Shown here: positions 11,854-22,597 of the stretch, in pieces | Layout of the letters: the number at the start of each line of letters is the position of its first letter | Numbering within the stretch: the stretch's first letter is position 1 | Source: Hypericum androsaemum | Taxonomy: Eukaryota > Streptophyta > Magnoliopsida > Malpighiales > Hypericaceae | Length of the DNA stretch: 64,000 nt | Direction: 5' to 3' | Assembly (NCBI GenBank): GCA_963995505.1 | Contig: OZ023182.1 | Location: 8,610,707-8,674,706, forward strand | Notes under the pieces: generated by a model | The model's input: the letters and a program-made list of their open reading frames with translations, nothing else | The model's database searches: none | Told to the model about the DNA's origin: nothing | Program-made: the position numbers and the translations under genes

Positions 11854-13418
11854 TGAAAGGAAGGTTTTTCACCCCTCTTGCAATAAAGAGTAAGTAAGGG
11901 ATTATCGTCCCACAAGGAATAAGTTCTAGGCCACAAACATGACTCGACCACTAATTTAGGAACTAATTGTTTTGGATTTGTCAATTTCTAACACCAGATG
12001 GCTACTTGAATTAAACAACGACTAAACTAGATGATTGTTTTGGCAAATAAGGAAGGACTGGGCTTAGTACCAATGACACATAACTAACTAAATAGCTTAT
12101 GGGGTTTATTAAGTTCAAGTTATGGTCCGGGTGTTTCTAAAGTAACTAATCAACGCTCCCACGACTAATTAGTCTAAATCGATTCTTAATTAGGCTTAGT
12201 AGAACTAAATAATGCTCCTGCGACTAATTACTCTGCTAATCTAACTAACTACAGATTATAATCGCCACCCTTTGGAGAACTAATCACTTAATGAGATCAC
12301 TCATCAAAAGGCAACTGATTAACTAGTTGAAAGGTCCAATAATACTAACCCCTCCTGGCGATTAGCATTAAACAAGTTCATAATCTAGGTGATCAATCAA
12401 GATTAAGTATTTAACTCATTAACTAGTTCACAATCCTAAGCATTTTAACCCCACTAAATCATTGGCTAAGTAGATGCTATCAAGGCACCAAACCCACTAA
12501 TCAACTACTCACACATATCCACAAAACATATAAACACATCCATTAAACCAAGCAAGTAAAGCATGAACATAAAAGAGAGAGTTAGAGAAAGCTCAAAAAT
12601 CTCTTCAAAGTTTCCAAAAGTACTCCTTCAAATTCTCTACAAGCTTCATCTATGGAGAGCCAAGTTTCTTTCCAAAGAGAGAGTTAGTGGAGTGGGTGAG
12701 TGATTTGTGCCAAAAGATCTAAAGGTTACTTCCAAGGAAAACCAAGGAAGACTTTATATACAAAATTTTCAAACTCAAACTAACTATTCAAGTCCTAAAG
12801 TTCCAGCCATGTAAAGCGTTGGACAAGGCCAAAATGGGCTCAAACTAGATCTTGAAATTCGGCCCAATTCATCTAGCTAGTTGACAGATTCGAAGCTCAA
12901 ATTTGGACTCAATTTTTCTCCTCTTGGACTCCGAATTTGAAGAAGACCATTAGAGACAAAGTTGTAGCCACAGATGTATTCTTTTCAGAACCGTGTCATT
13001 TGTCTCCATCATACTTTGTATGAGCAAGTTATCTCCATTTTAGTCTCTCGAGGTCAGTCTCACCCCAATGTCATCGAGGTCCCGATCACGCGCCATCCTT
13101 CTCGGCCGATCCAATCACCCTTGACATCGAGGTCAGTCTCACCCCAATGTCATCGAGGTCCCGATCACGCGCCATCCTTCTCGGCCGATCCAATCACCCT
13201 TGACATGATCCAAGGTACACCAATATCCTCCTCTCATCTCCGCAAAGTCTCCTAGCAATAAATACGAAAGAAATGCAATCAAAATCACATGAACTACACT
13301 AAAATAAACAATGCACGATATAGGACACTACATGAATACTTATCAAACAAAAACACTAGAAACAATAGAAAATCAACTCTAAAACATACAAAGATGATGA
13401 GTCTTTCCACACTCATCA
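11854..13418 (-). mobile_element. Athila-like LTR
   Basis: This 1565-bp repeat has TG/CA ends and is homologous to the solo LTR at 3124-4733. Its minus-strand sense is set by the tRNA-Asp-type PBS on one side and by gag-pol. Uniquely, a polypurine tract (13419-13431) abuts its other end. The same LTR therefore has the signals of a 5' LTR on its left and of a 3' LTR on its right, which indicates a permuted or recombined element. Confidence 0.88.
13048..13205. repeat. 79-bp tandem duplication inside the LTR
   Basis: Two adjacent, near-identical 79-bp copies (13048-13126 and 13127-13205) begin tcgaggtcagtctcacccca and contain cgatcacgcgccatccttct. The solo LTR at 3124-4733 has one diverged copy near 4444-4520, so the duplication postdates the split of the two LTRs. 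Confidence 0.9.
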
Positions 13419-13431
13419 CACCCCCACACTT
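13419..13431 (-). other. Polypurine tract
   Basis: On the minus strand AGTGTGGGGGTG immediately precedes the LTR start TGATGAGTG. Purine tracts of this form prime plus-strand synthesis next to a 3' LTR. Its position shows that the env-like internal region to the right lies upstream of this LTR. Confidence 0.75.
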
Positions 13432-14995
13432 GAATTATTGTTTATCCTCAAGTAAAACTCAACCATGGGATACAAAAACATAATCACAATCACATAAGAA
13501 AGAAAAATACAATAAGGGCAAGATTTGGCATGATTAATTCACAATTTAACTCCCCTCAAAACCTTAAATTCACATCAAAAGATTACCCCACAATCTAGCT
13601 AGTTCATCAACCAAAACACAAAGAGTAATAATCGGTAGACACCTCACCACTCGGTATTTCAACCAAGTGATAACACTGTGTAAAAGATACTAGAAGGTTA
13701 ACCACTCAGAGGTTTGGAAATTTTTAGCTCACAATTTTTAAGTAGCCAACTTCCTATCTCTCGTGTACATGATCGATGTCTTTCAAAGTATCCTACGTTC
13801 TACTCAATAGGGTCTCAAAGTCGTATGGTTGCTCGTGAACAAGGGGACTTTCAATCGCGTTTTAATGTGGCTAAGGTAAGGGTGAGGTAATATATATGGA
13901 TAGTAGTTTAACCACCCAATCTGAGGACTCGATACAAAAAATATTATAGTCTCTCGTCTATTCTAAACATCCTCACCATATATAATTAAAACACACTCTC
14001 CAAATTCACCCATTTCCTAAGATCGCGTAGCACGAGTCATGGCAATTATTGATGCCTTATTCAACCTTCACTTTCCCTTTTTTCTTTTTTAAATTCACAG
14101 ACTTGGTATTTTCTAAGCAAAAGTTCAGCTTCTTTGTATGGTCTCTCAACTACCCAAATTCTCAATTAATTAACCCATATGAATACTAAGCTACCAACTA
14201 AACCCAATACATATCAGCGCCAAAAGGTGTAATCCTATGCATCCTCGGATCGGATGACCAAAGGTCGGGAGGATGGTGGATATACATCTTAAAGTTGGTG
14301 TACATATAATATGATCAAAGAATGGCTAGGCTCAATGAGTTCAAACAATGGATATAAGGGTTCTTGGCTCTAAAGCTCTAGGCTCAATTGCAAAGGACTT
14401 GGCCCCGTCATTCACTAACGCCACACAACCAAGACCATGTCAAGTACTAGTAGGATACATCAACAGAACTCATGTAGGCACCTCATGAATGAATGAAGAT
14501 GGTTGTCTCCTCCTTCGACTCAAAGTTCCTTACAAGGTCATTCGTAACCCCCTAGTCTAATCTATATAGTGAAACCACTAGTCTAAACAACCAAGGGTGA
14601 GGTTTCTGCAAGTTCTTAAGCCTCGTCCTCGAGTTCATTTCCTAACTAGGTGTGTGGTAAGCTTCTAACACAAGTTTAAAAATCATGCCAAATCATTGCC
14701 TGAACAAGACAACCTATACTTAAACACACAAAGGGTTCCTAATTGGAACCACACCCCTACACTTGAAAAACTCATTGTCCTCAAGGTGTAGGGAGCACAT
14801 AGACATTTAAACAATGAAACTAAACTAACAAATGCATTAACAACCAAGCATGAACATCAATCAAACATGAAGAACAAGACATCACAAAATATATACCAAA
14901 CTCAAGACAAAATTATGACAAAACAGAAAGTAAAAGATGAGATTTACGAAGATAAGAAAATAACTAAAGAAAAACAAAGTACTAGAAAACTTCCC
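13432..14995 (-). mobile_element. Athila 3' non-coding internal region
   Basis: About 1.5 kb lies between the env-like ORF and the polypurine tract, with no sizeable open frame. Athila elements normally have a long untranslated stretch here. A second purine-rich block (minus-strand TCAAGTGTAGGGGTGTGG near 14745-14765) resembles another polypurine tract. No other feature was recognised. Confidence 0.65.
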
Positions 14996-16218
14996 TTAGT
15001 TTTGAGTTGGAGATGGTGGTGGTGGTGGGATGTCGAATTCGGATCGCTCCACCAGTTGCCGGATGTAGTTGCTTTGAAGCCGAAGTTCTCGTTCCATTCG
15101 TATGTTCTGGAAATTCATTGTGTCCAATCGGGCCAGGATCTCGCTCCATCGATCAACCCCCAAGCCTGGCACATGGGATGGTCCCGCATCTCCTCCTCCT
15201 TCAATTGTATCTTCCTCCTCTTCATCCAGGTCATCCTCTCCTTCATCTTGATCTTCCTCCTAATTGTTATCTTCCTCAACAGGCTTTGGCTTTTCGTCTT
15301 TGTGTAGCTTCCAACATTTTCTTTCTGTTGGGTTGAGGAAACAAAAGTGCTTGCTCACCACCTCGGCTCGCCGCATACTGTCTATTGTATAGAGTGGTAT
15401 CATTGACTGCAACAGCTCCAGGGACTGTTCATCAATCTTGCGAAGAACAAAGCCAAAGTAGTAATAATGTGCCCAAGAGGCAATTTCTTTGGTTTCTTTT
15501 TGGAGTTTTCACTAAAAATTTCAAAAATGCAAGATACGGTGTTGAACTTTAATTTCATCTTCACACAATATAAGATAAACAATTCACGCATTTGAATTTT
15601 GTTGTCTTCCTTTTTTCCAAAAAGTGAAGTGCATATAAACTTATGAAGCACAAGAAGAGGGCCATCTTCAAGCAAACCATTAGGGGAATTTTTAGAGTGA
15701 AATTGCAGAAATCCGGTAAAAGATTCTCAAAATTCATGCACATTAAACTTCTTGTCTTTAGAAAGACCACCCTTCTCAAAACCACATGCATTTGACATGA
15801 TATCTTCATCAACCACACACTCAAAATCACCTAGGCGACATCTAAATTGTGTTCTTTGACTGTTTAAAAACCCAAACATTGTGTAAAATTCAAGCACCAA
15901 GCCTGCAATTCCAGGCCTAGGTGTGAACATAAAATCCATCCAACCAAGATGCATAGCAAATTCTTTCATTTTCTTCTCAAGTCTCATATCAATCAAGAAA
16001 TTAGGGTCAAAATAAAATCCGCGTGCACGTGGAAGAGTAGAAAGGGCTTAAAACTTTTCACCTTCTAGGCGTAAAGCGATGAAGAACGGTGCATTGTACT
16101 ATGTGCGGAGGTCCTTGATACCACGCAAGTTCATGTCCGCAGAAGCTGGTTGCTGAGCATCGACCCCTTATATTGGCACTTACTTGCCCTTGTTCGCCTT
16201 GGTAGCTTTGGGTGCCAT
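14996..16218 (-). pseudogene. Athila env-like/second ORF (putative plant transposon protein), degenerate
   Basis: It begins MAPKATKANKGK at 16218 and hits stops within 20 codons. The readable body includes RARGFYFDPNFLIDMRLEKK, HLGWMDFMFTPRP, AGLVLEFYTMFGF and CRLGDFECVVDEDI, followed by shifted frames to 15400. The C-terminus (NFQNIRMERELRLQSNYIRQ, then a proline run ending in a stop at 14998-14996) is intact. This matches the plant-specific ORF found after pol in Athila-type elements, once likened to env; its function is unknown. It lies upstream of the LTR, whereas gag-pol lies downstream, which is the basis for calling the element permuted. Confidence 0.75.
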
Positions 16219-16837
16219 TGAATTAAGAAATTTTGGTGTTGGGCAAAATTAGTGTTCAAGGGTGAAAATTTGGGATTTTGGTGGTGTGTAATAGAATTGG
16301 TGAGGTGTTTAGGTGTTTGGGAATGAGGAGATGGAAATGGAATGGGTAATTGGTGTAGAGAATGAAAGATTTGGTTGATTGGGATGATTTGGGAGAATTG
16401 GGGGTTAGAGTTTGGAGGAGAAAATGGAGAGATTGGTCGGGTTTTTATGCCTGAAATCTCAAAGCCACGACCATGGCATGATAGGCCACGACCATGGCCT
16501 TTTTAAACAAATGACTCGACTTACCGAGATTGGCCACGACCGTGGCGTGAGCAAGGCCACGACAGTGGCCTGCTGAAGATGGGCCACGACTGTGGCTAAG
16601 TTAGGCCACGACCGTGGCCCCTGTTTTGACATCGCGCCCCTTTTTCGAATCACAGAGATTTGCCACTACCGTGGCCCTTATTTTTCATCCCCCTTGTTAT
16701 TCGACTCCCCCAACATGCCCCATGTCCCTCATTGAGCATCCCAAAGTCCAAGACAAGTCTGCAATCCTTGAGATCAACTTCAAAATTCAAGAGATCCCAT
16801 AAGCATGAACCAATGCTTCAAAATCATATCCCTATTA
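16219..16837 (-). mobile_element. Leader of the Athila second ORF, up to the Harbinger junction
   Basis: This is non-coding, G-rich on the plus strand (16230-16440), and includes the palindrome cluster annotated separately. It ends at about 16838, where Harbinger transposase sequence begins. No gene is supported; open frames on the plus strand are short and unrelated to known proteins. Confidence 0.5.
16463..16678. repeat. Cluster of seven GGCCACGACCGTGGCC-type palindromes
   Basis: Seven 14-16 bp imperfect or perfect palindromes occur in 216 bp, near 16463, 16483, 16533, 16555, 16582, 16605 and 16663. The core is gccacgac(c/a/t)(a/g)tggc with variable spacers of 5-45 bp. They sit just upstream of the env-like ORF on the minus strand. 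They could form hairpins or bind a dimeric protein; the function is unknown. Confidence 0.85.
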
Positions 16838-17590
16838 TGAGTGTTATGAGCTTCTATATTGCAAAGTCGTTTCCTATAAGTCATAAAAGTGAATAGGTTT
16901 CCAACGCTTTCAGTAGAGAACTGAAAAAATTCTCCATCGTCTTCTTCTTGTTCTTCATTTCTTCTTCTTGTAGGTCTATCATTAACAAATTCTGTCGGAT
17001 CATAGTAGTGGAGGTATGTGTCTCGTTCATTCTCTATTGTGCATGATGATACAAGCCATTACAATTTTTTCCATTAAAGCCTTATCCCAAACAAGACATG
17101 GACGTCAAATGAATGCAAAACGAGCTTGTAGAACTCCAAATGCTTGCTCGACATCCTTTCTAACAGCCTCTTGATATTGAGCGAACAACTTGTGCTTTAG
17201 GATGTTGGAGATATAATTGACTTGACAAATACATGCACAAGTTTTCCGATCAACATCAAGAGGCTGTTAGAAAGGATGTCGAGTGAGCATTTGGAGTTCT
17301 ACAAGCTCGTTTTGCATTCCTTCGATGTCCATGTCTTGTTTGGGACGATGCTTTAATAGGAAAAATTATGATGGCTTATATCATCATGCATAATATAATA
17401 GTAGAGGATGAACGAGACACATACATCCACTATTATAATCCGCCAGAATTTGTTAATGATAGGCCTACAAGAAGAAGGCTATAAAGAACCCTTTCAGTTC
17501 ACATTGGAAACCTATCCACTTATATTTCTAATAGGGAACGACTTCGTAATAGAGAATCTCATAACGCTCTTAAAAATGATTTGATTGAGC
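16838..17590. repeat. Palindromic fold-back of Harbinger transposase 3' coding DNA
   Basis: The left arm 16838-17190 (transposase on minus) and right arm 17256-17590 (transposase on plus) are inverted copies of the same C-terminal coding segment found at 6090-6480. Shared words include cgagcttgtagaactccaaa and its complement. The spacer is about 65-75 bp. Each arm has its own small indels. Both are non-functional. Confidence 0.85.
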
Positions 17591-17995
17591 GTATTTGGCA
17601 AAAATTCGGCACTAGTAATTCACTATGTAATTTGCATATTATGTATTTGTAATTTATCATTTAACGCATCCATTTGTAGCTTAATTTATTTATTTTTAAT
17701 TTGTATTGCAACTTTTGTAATATTAATTTTGTTATTTTATTATAATTTTTTCCTTGTTATAATTGCAGAGGCATCATTTTTCATATTTATTACAATTTAC
17801 ATATAAACAAAAAATTGATAGTAAATAATATGTGGATGAGAGAAAAATTAATTGTTTATTTGGTGATTTGGGTTGAGCAAGGTTACTACTAAAGTAGATA
17901 AATATTTAATTTGGTTGAGTTGTATGTGGACGAGAGAAAAATTAATGGTTTATTCCGTGACCTAGGTTAAACTATGTCACTACTAGCTCTATTCT
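17591..17995. repeat. Harbinger flank, inverted copy of 5650-6060
   Basis: The reverse complement matches unit C, including atttaacgcatccatttgta and ggatgagagaaaaattaatt. It marks the outer end of the fold-back's right arm. No gene lies in it. Confidence 0.7.
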
Positions 17996-18700
17996 TAGAC
18001 TAATCGAATATGACTCATGTCAGAATGTCAGAATACAGTGTTTTCGTGATTCAAATTTGATTAATCAAATTAAATTAGAATAATTTATTATTAATTTATC
18101 TACGTGTTGTGTTACGGTTAATCTACGTGTGAGATGATGGTTAAGTATTTTCTTTGTTTGGCATTATCGAGTTTGGAAAGAGAGGAATTGGATTGAGGCG
18201 GGTAGGTGCAGGCGTGCAAGGAATTGGGAGTTACTATTTGCAAGTGTGGTCTTGCTGATTTGGCATCCTACCAAACAATCAGCCAAAAAAGCCTCCGTAT
18301 TAAATTTAAATGATTCCATCCATAATTAACTAATACCTGCCAACTTGGATTGGATTTGCAATGATTGCTGGATCACCAACCCTCTCGTGACATTAGGAAG
18401 GGCATTTAACCACGGTATGGTACCGTTCTACTGTTTCTTTTGGTTGCGTAAACATCTGATGACTATATCAACAAGCATTTAGATCAATTGGTAATGACAT
18501 ACTAGATTTCGAGTTCGATTTTTTTGACTTTTTCAAAGAGCCTACTCGACGTGAATTAACATGATTCAAATTTGAGAAATCTCCTATGTATCTTGACCAT
18601 TCAGAAAATAGGACGCAATTAACACAAGAATTGTGGAACAAGGATTCGCTGCTGCATCCTAACCATATAGATTACGGGATGCAATAACCAATTGGCAGAA
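17996..18700. other. Intergenic
   Basis: Mixed AT-rich DNA between the Harbinger fold-back and the 3' end of the DUF866 gene. I see no coding potential and no clear repeat structure. The end of the stretch may belong to the downstream region of that gene. Confidence 0.5.
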
Positions 18701-18956
18701 ACAAGAAAATTACACACATGAATTGTCAAACAACCGTCGCGTCGCGTAATTCATTGTTCAACATCCACACAAGACAGTTTATAACAGGGTTAACTATTCC
18801 CAAAACCAAGCTTACACCAACTATGTTGGATGCCGCCTGGCTTTCCTGCTTACAACATATACTAGCTGTCATGTGCATCGTCGTCGTCCTCCACCCACGA
18901 ACACGAGAGATTGGTTAGCTTTATGTACCAAGAGAAGTGCACCGACAGCCTCCATT

Positions 18957-20868
18957 CTACTTGACAACGTCAAACTTGGTTTTGACCTGGGATATCATGA
19001 CTGGACACTCGCCCTTCTCATCGTAGTCAACAAACTCCCCTCCGGACAAATCGACGTTCTCATATTTGGTTCCTGCAGTCTGCAAGCAAAATGCACTGAT
19101 GTGAGTACAAAAAAAGAAAGAGCTTGAGACGAGATTTCATAACATCACCATCAATATGCATGCATGATAGTGCAACCAACTAACAGCAAGCCAAAAGAAC
19201 TATGTATCGAGGCTGCACTCATGAAAATTTTGGGGCAACCTGGTTAAGGTTCCTTTTCCTTAAGATCTTGTTACATCCACTCGATAATTTTAGGCATAAG
19301 CAACAGAAAACCTCAGTTAAAGTAGGGTACACACGGCACCCTCTTATTATGAGAGTTTAAGACCCATGCTCATAAAATTTGTTGCATCAAGCACAAACTG
19401 AGATACAAACAGGAAATTGGTACGAGCATTACACAAAAAATTAACTTTGATGACCTTAAAGGGCCTAGGTTTTGCTTAGAAACATTGACTGTTGATGAGA
19501 AGAAAAGAAGAAAGGTCTGAAGAAATTGTAGCTTTCATCTATTGGGCATGACACTGCATACACGGACCTCTGCTTTTAACCTTAAAAAGACACAAGTGCT
19601 TCAACTAAACGAAGAACATTGCTTCATACTTACAGATTCAGCAGCCCACCCATCACGAACAATAAAATCCAATGGTTCGTAGCCTCTGCAGTCAAACTGC
19701 ATGAGTGGAACATAATTGCCAGCTTCGCTGTCTTCCAAGGTCAGAGGTTTCCCTTTTCCAGGTATCATTGTTATCATCCCATCCCTCTCACAGAACTTGC
19801 ACTGTAATTGGACAAAGGCATAGACAGATTAAACATTTTTAAAAGTAAGTAACTGCCAGTTAATAAAATCTCAGCAGATTATGCTCTTGTAACAAACAAG
19901 AACAAAGAGGGAAATATCAGCAAATGAAATCCATCAGGTACCACTCCACATACAAGTTCGTTTTATAAATTGACGTGACAGCCTATACAACAATCAATAA
20001 CATCAAAACTAAGATTTCTGGAATACTCATCGCCAATAAAACCGAAAATTCTGACAGGGTAAGCACTGGAATGCAGCAGATATGAAATTATGAATGAACA
20101 ATAAGAAAAACAGCATTCACGTGCAGCTACTACTAAGATCAAAAGTCTCACACTCTTCGGGATCCGAACTAAATAAAAGATGTTGCAAGGTTGGTCGAGG
20201 AGCTTACTTTCTGGATAAGATGGACAGTCCCCTTGCCCACAGGGAGAGGAACAGTCTCATTCAAGCTCAGCCATGTTTCTCTCTGGCTCAACTCTCCACA
20301 TCTCTCGCATTTCACCTACAACCACAAAGTGACCACACATATCAGTTACATAATGGCTAAGCACGCTCTTCGACTCTGTATCGAACAATTAACACGAATC
20401 ATTCTTTACCAAAACCAAAACTGGCTCAAATATTACAGATCCATAGGGCGGAGAGAACAAAAGTCTGATCGAACACCGCGCAAAGCTAGAAACAAAAATA
20501 AAAAATAAAAATAGAGACTGGAAATAAGAGAAGGAAACCTAAATAGCTTCTTGCGATACTTAATAGTCACACATTTCCTTTAAAAGTTTAATGTTCTAAA
20601 AGAGGAAGGGGCAAAAAAAGTCAATCTCCGATCACAGTGAAGCAACCGCACCTAAAATCGAAAAAAATAATAAAAGAAACGAAGGATAGATAGATAGTAC
20701 ACAAAACGGCGTCGGGAAGGAGGCAAAAACGGAAGAGTGAAGATTCTAGAAGAAACGGAGACAAACCTTGAAGGCGTAGAAGAAAGAAGAATCGTCGGGG
20801 CCGCCGTGGGGCTGGAAATTGGTGAGGTTTTCGAGGTCAGCGGTTACCATCAATACGAAGCTCACCAT
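18957..20868 (-). CDS. DUF866/UPF0587 CXXC zinc-binding protein (CZIB/C1orf123 homologue)
   Basis: Four coding exons on the minus strand join in frame: 20868-20767, 20315-20208, 19801-19634 and 19079-18957, giving 166 aa. All introns are GT-AG. The protein starts MVSFVLMVTADLENLTNFQP and has two CXXC pairs, C37-x-x-C40 (KCERCGELSQ) and C71-x-x-C74 (CKFCERDG), the expected zinc ligands of the family. It also has the conserved EDSEAGNYVPLMQFDCRGYE block and an acidic FVDYDEKGECPV near the C-terminus. Length and motifs match the usual 160-aa family member. The cellular role of DUF866 proteins is poorly known, and I infer only zinc binding. The start codon is the first Met of the conserved N-terminus. 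The neighbour neprosin gene is divergent from it. The gene looks intact. Confidence 0.95.
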
Positions 20869-20901
20869 TCTCCTCGTGTGTTCTTAGTTTTAGCTCTTTT
20901 C

Positions 20902-20906
<5 letters not shown>

Positions 20907-20934
<28 letters not shown>
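20907..20934. repeat. (TC)n microsatellite in the DUF866 5' leader
   Basis: About 14 TC dinucleotides lie 39-66 bp upstream of the start codon (GA-rich on the coding strand). GA/CT runs are common in plant 5' leaders and can be polymorphic in length. Confidence 0.95.
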
Positions 20935-20975
20935 CTTGATGAAGCAACCGCTACTATACTACCATTTTCGGCATC

Positions 20976-20985
20976 TATATATATA
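20976..20985 (-). promoter_or_regulatory. Candidate TATA box of the DUF866 gene
   Basis: TATATATATA lies about 110 bp upstream of the ATG, which would put transcription start near 20945-20950, just before the GA-rich leader. A G-box core CACGTG (21101-21106, in gacacgtggcg) lies about 120 bp further upstream. Position and motif only. Confidence 0.5.
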
Positions 20986-21109
20986 CATGGGCGACTGGTA
21001 GTGGGCTTCACGGATTGTTTCTTGTTCAAGACTCAAAAGTGACCCCAGTCCATTTCCATTAAGAAAAAGAGGAATAAATTTACAGCGCTTAATAGATCGA
21101 CACGTGGCG

Positions 21110-22597
21110 CCGTAATGGACTGCGCACATCCGTGAAGCCCACGCCCAGTCCCCAATATATAAAGCCCGTTGGTTTTTTTTTAGTTTTAATATTCAGATTG
21201 GAAGTATGGAAGTGATTCTATCAATAATATTATTTTTATTTTTGTAGGATGTTATTTATATTTGAGCTCATGAATTTTTTAAATGAATTCAAGTCGGTTA
21301 ATATTTTAACCAACTAAACTCCGATTAGTGTAGTCCGGAGACTTTTACAACACGTAAGACATATAACTAGGCTTAAATTTATTAAAGTTCAAATTTATTT
21401 TTAACTTAATTAGAAGTTTCAAAATATTTAGTTTCACGCAGTTCAAACATGATAGTTGGTGCATTCAATTTTAATTTTGTTATTTCTCTTCTATTCCATA
21501 GAAGTGTGTTATCTTTTGTATAAACTAGAATTTAATCTATAAAGTGACTCTGATAAAATGTTAATATTTCTGGCCAATATAATCAATGGTTACAATTTTT
21601 TATGTTGATGAAGCATCTCACTATCAGTCCTGCTATTAATTGAAAAGGAAAGAAAAAAAAATTGAAAGCTGAAAGCAACTGGAAGTTAGGAAAAACCAAG
21701 CAGAAGTTAAGGGCCAAAAAAATCAGCTTATTGATCTTGGCTTGCAATTAGTTCGTTACTTGGTAGCTTGTCGAACAGGAGAAAATGAGAGTTTCTCATG
21801 ACCAGCTAGCTGCTTCTAGCTGATTTGGCCAAATTCGTGAAGGGCAAGTATAATTCATGCAATTTTCCTCCTGCCATGACTGTAAAGAAGATGATTTTTT
21901 GGTGAGATTTAAATTGTTTCCATAATTTTGGATCACGATCATGAGATTTGATGTTTCCATCTCATGATTAAGAACTTACACCGTATTCTTACATAAATTG
22001 GTAAAGAAGAGGATTTTGCGTCGGTGAACTCATGCAAATTTGTTGCTATTTGCAAGCTTAGTGTTCCAGCATGCTATTTGTTGCTATTTAAATAGAGTTT
22101 TTTTTATATCACTCATATCCGGACACTCACTAGATTAGCTAATCCAAGTTCAAATTAATTAAGGTATTTAGATAGTGACAAAACTCTATTAACAAATATT
22201 TAACACATTTATATTTCCTAACGAATTGATCTCGGAGTTTGTTGGTTTCGGTAGTCGGATTAATTACAAACATCCAAAACCGTTGTGGGTCGAGGTCAAA
22301 TCGAAAAATAAGCATAATGTTTCATGTAACTTGTAATACGTGCCATAGGAAATAAGCGTAAATTGGATGATTAGAAGGTTGATCATGCAATTGCCATTGT
22401 GTGCTCCCGAATCAATGCACAAGTTTTGTCTGTTTTTAGCAGTTGACAACGTTCAATCCATTCAAGAAATCTGACCAAGAGACATTATTTTAAAAAAAAA
22501 ATCTCAAGTATTCATAGTCTAATATTGTCGGGTCTTATTTTAAAGTAGATAATAAATAGAATATTAATTCCCATCCTCTTAACTACAATAGAGACCA
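21110..22597. other. Intergenic between the divergent DUF866 and neprosin genes
   Basis: AT-rich DNA with no coding frame of note. It must hold the promoters of both genes. I see no transposon ends I can support. The 22264-22449 minus open frame has no recognisable motif. Confidence 0.5.

Noticed and set aside
15007..15336. Plus-strand frames at 14867-15336
   Set aside because: They are antisense to the C-terminal part of the Athila second ORF, which reads well on the minus strand.
18170..18290. Possible small Tourist-like MITE (tttgtttggca ... taccaaacaatca)
   Set aside because: Ends match poorly and no TAA/TTA duplication is visible at either side.
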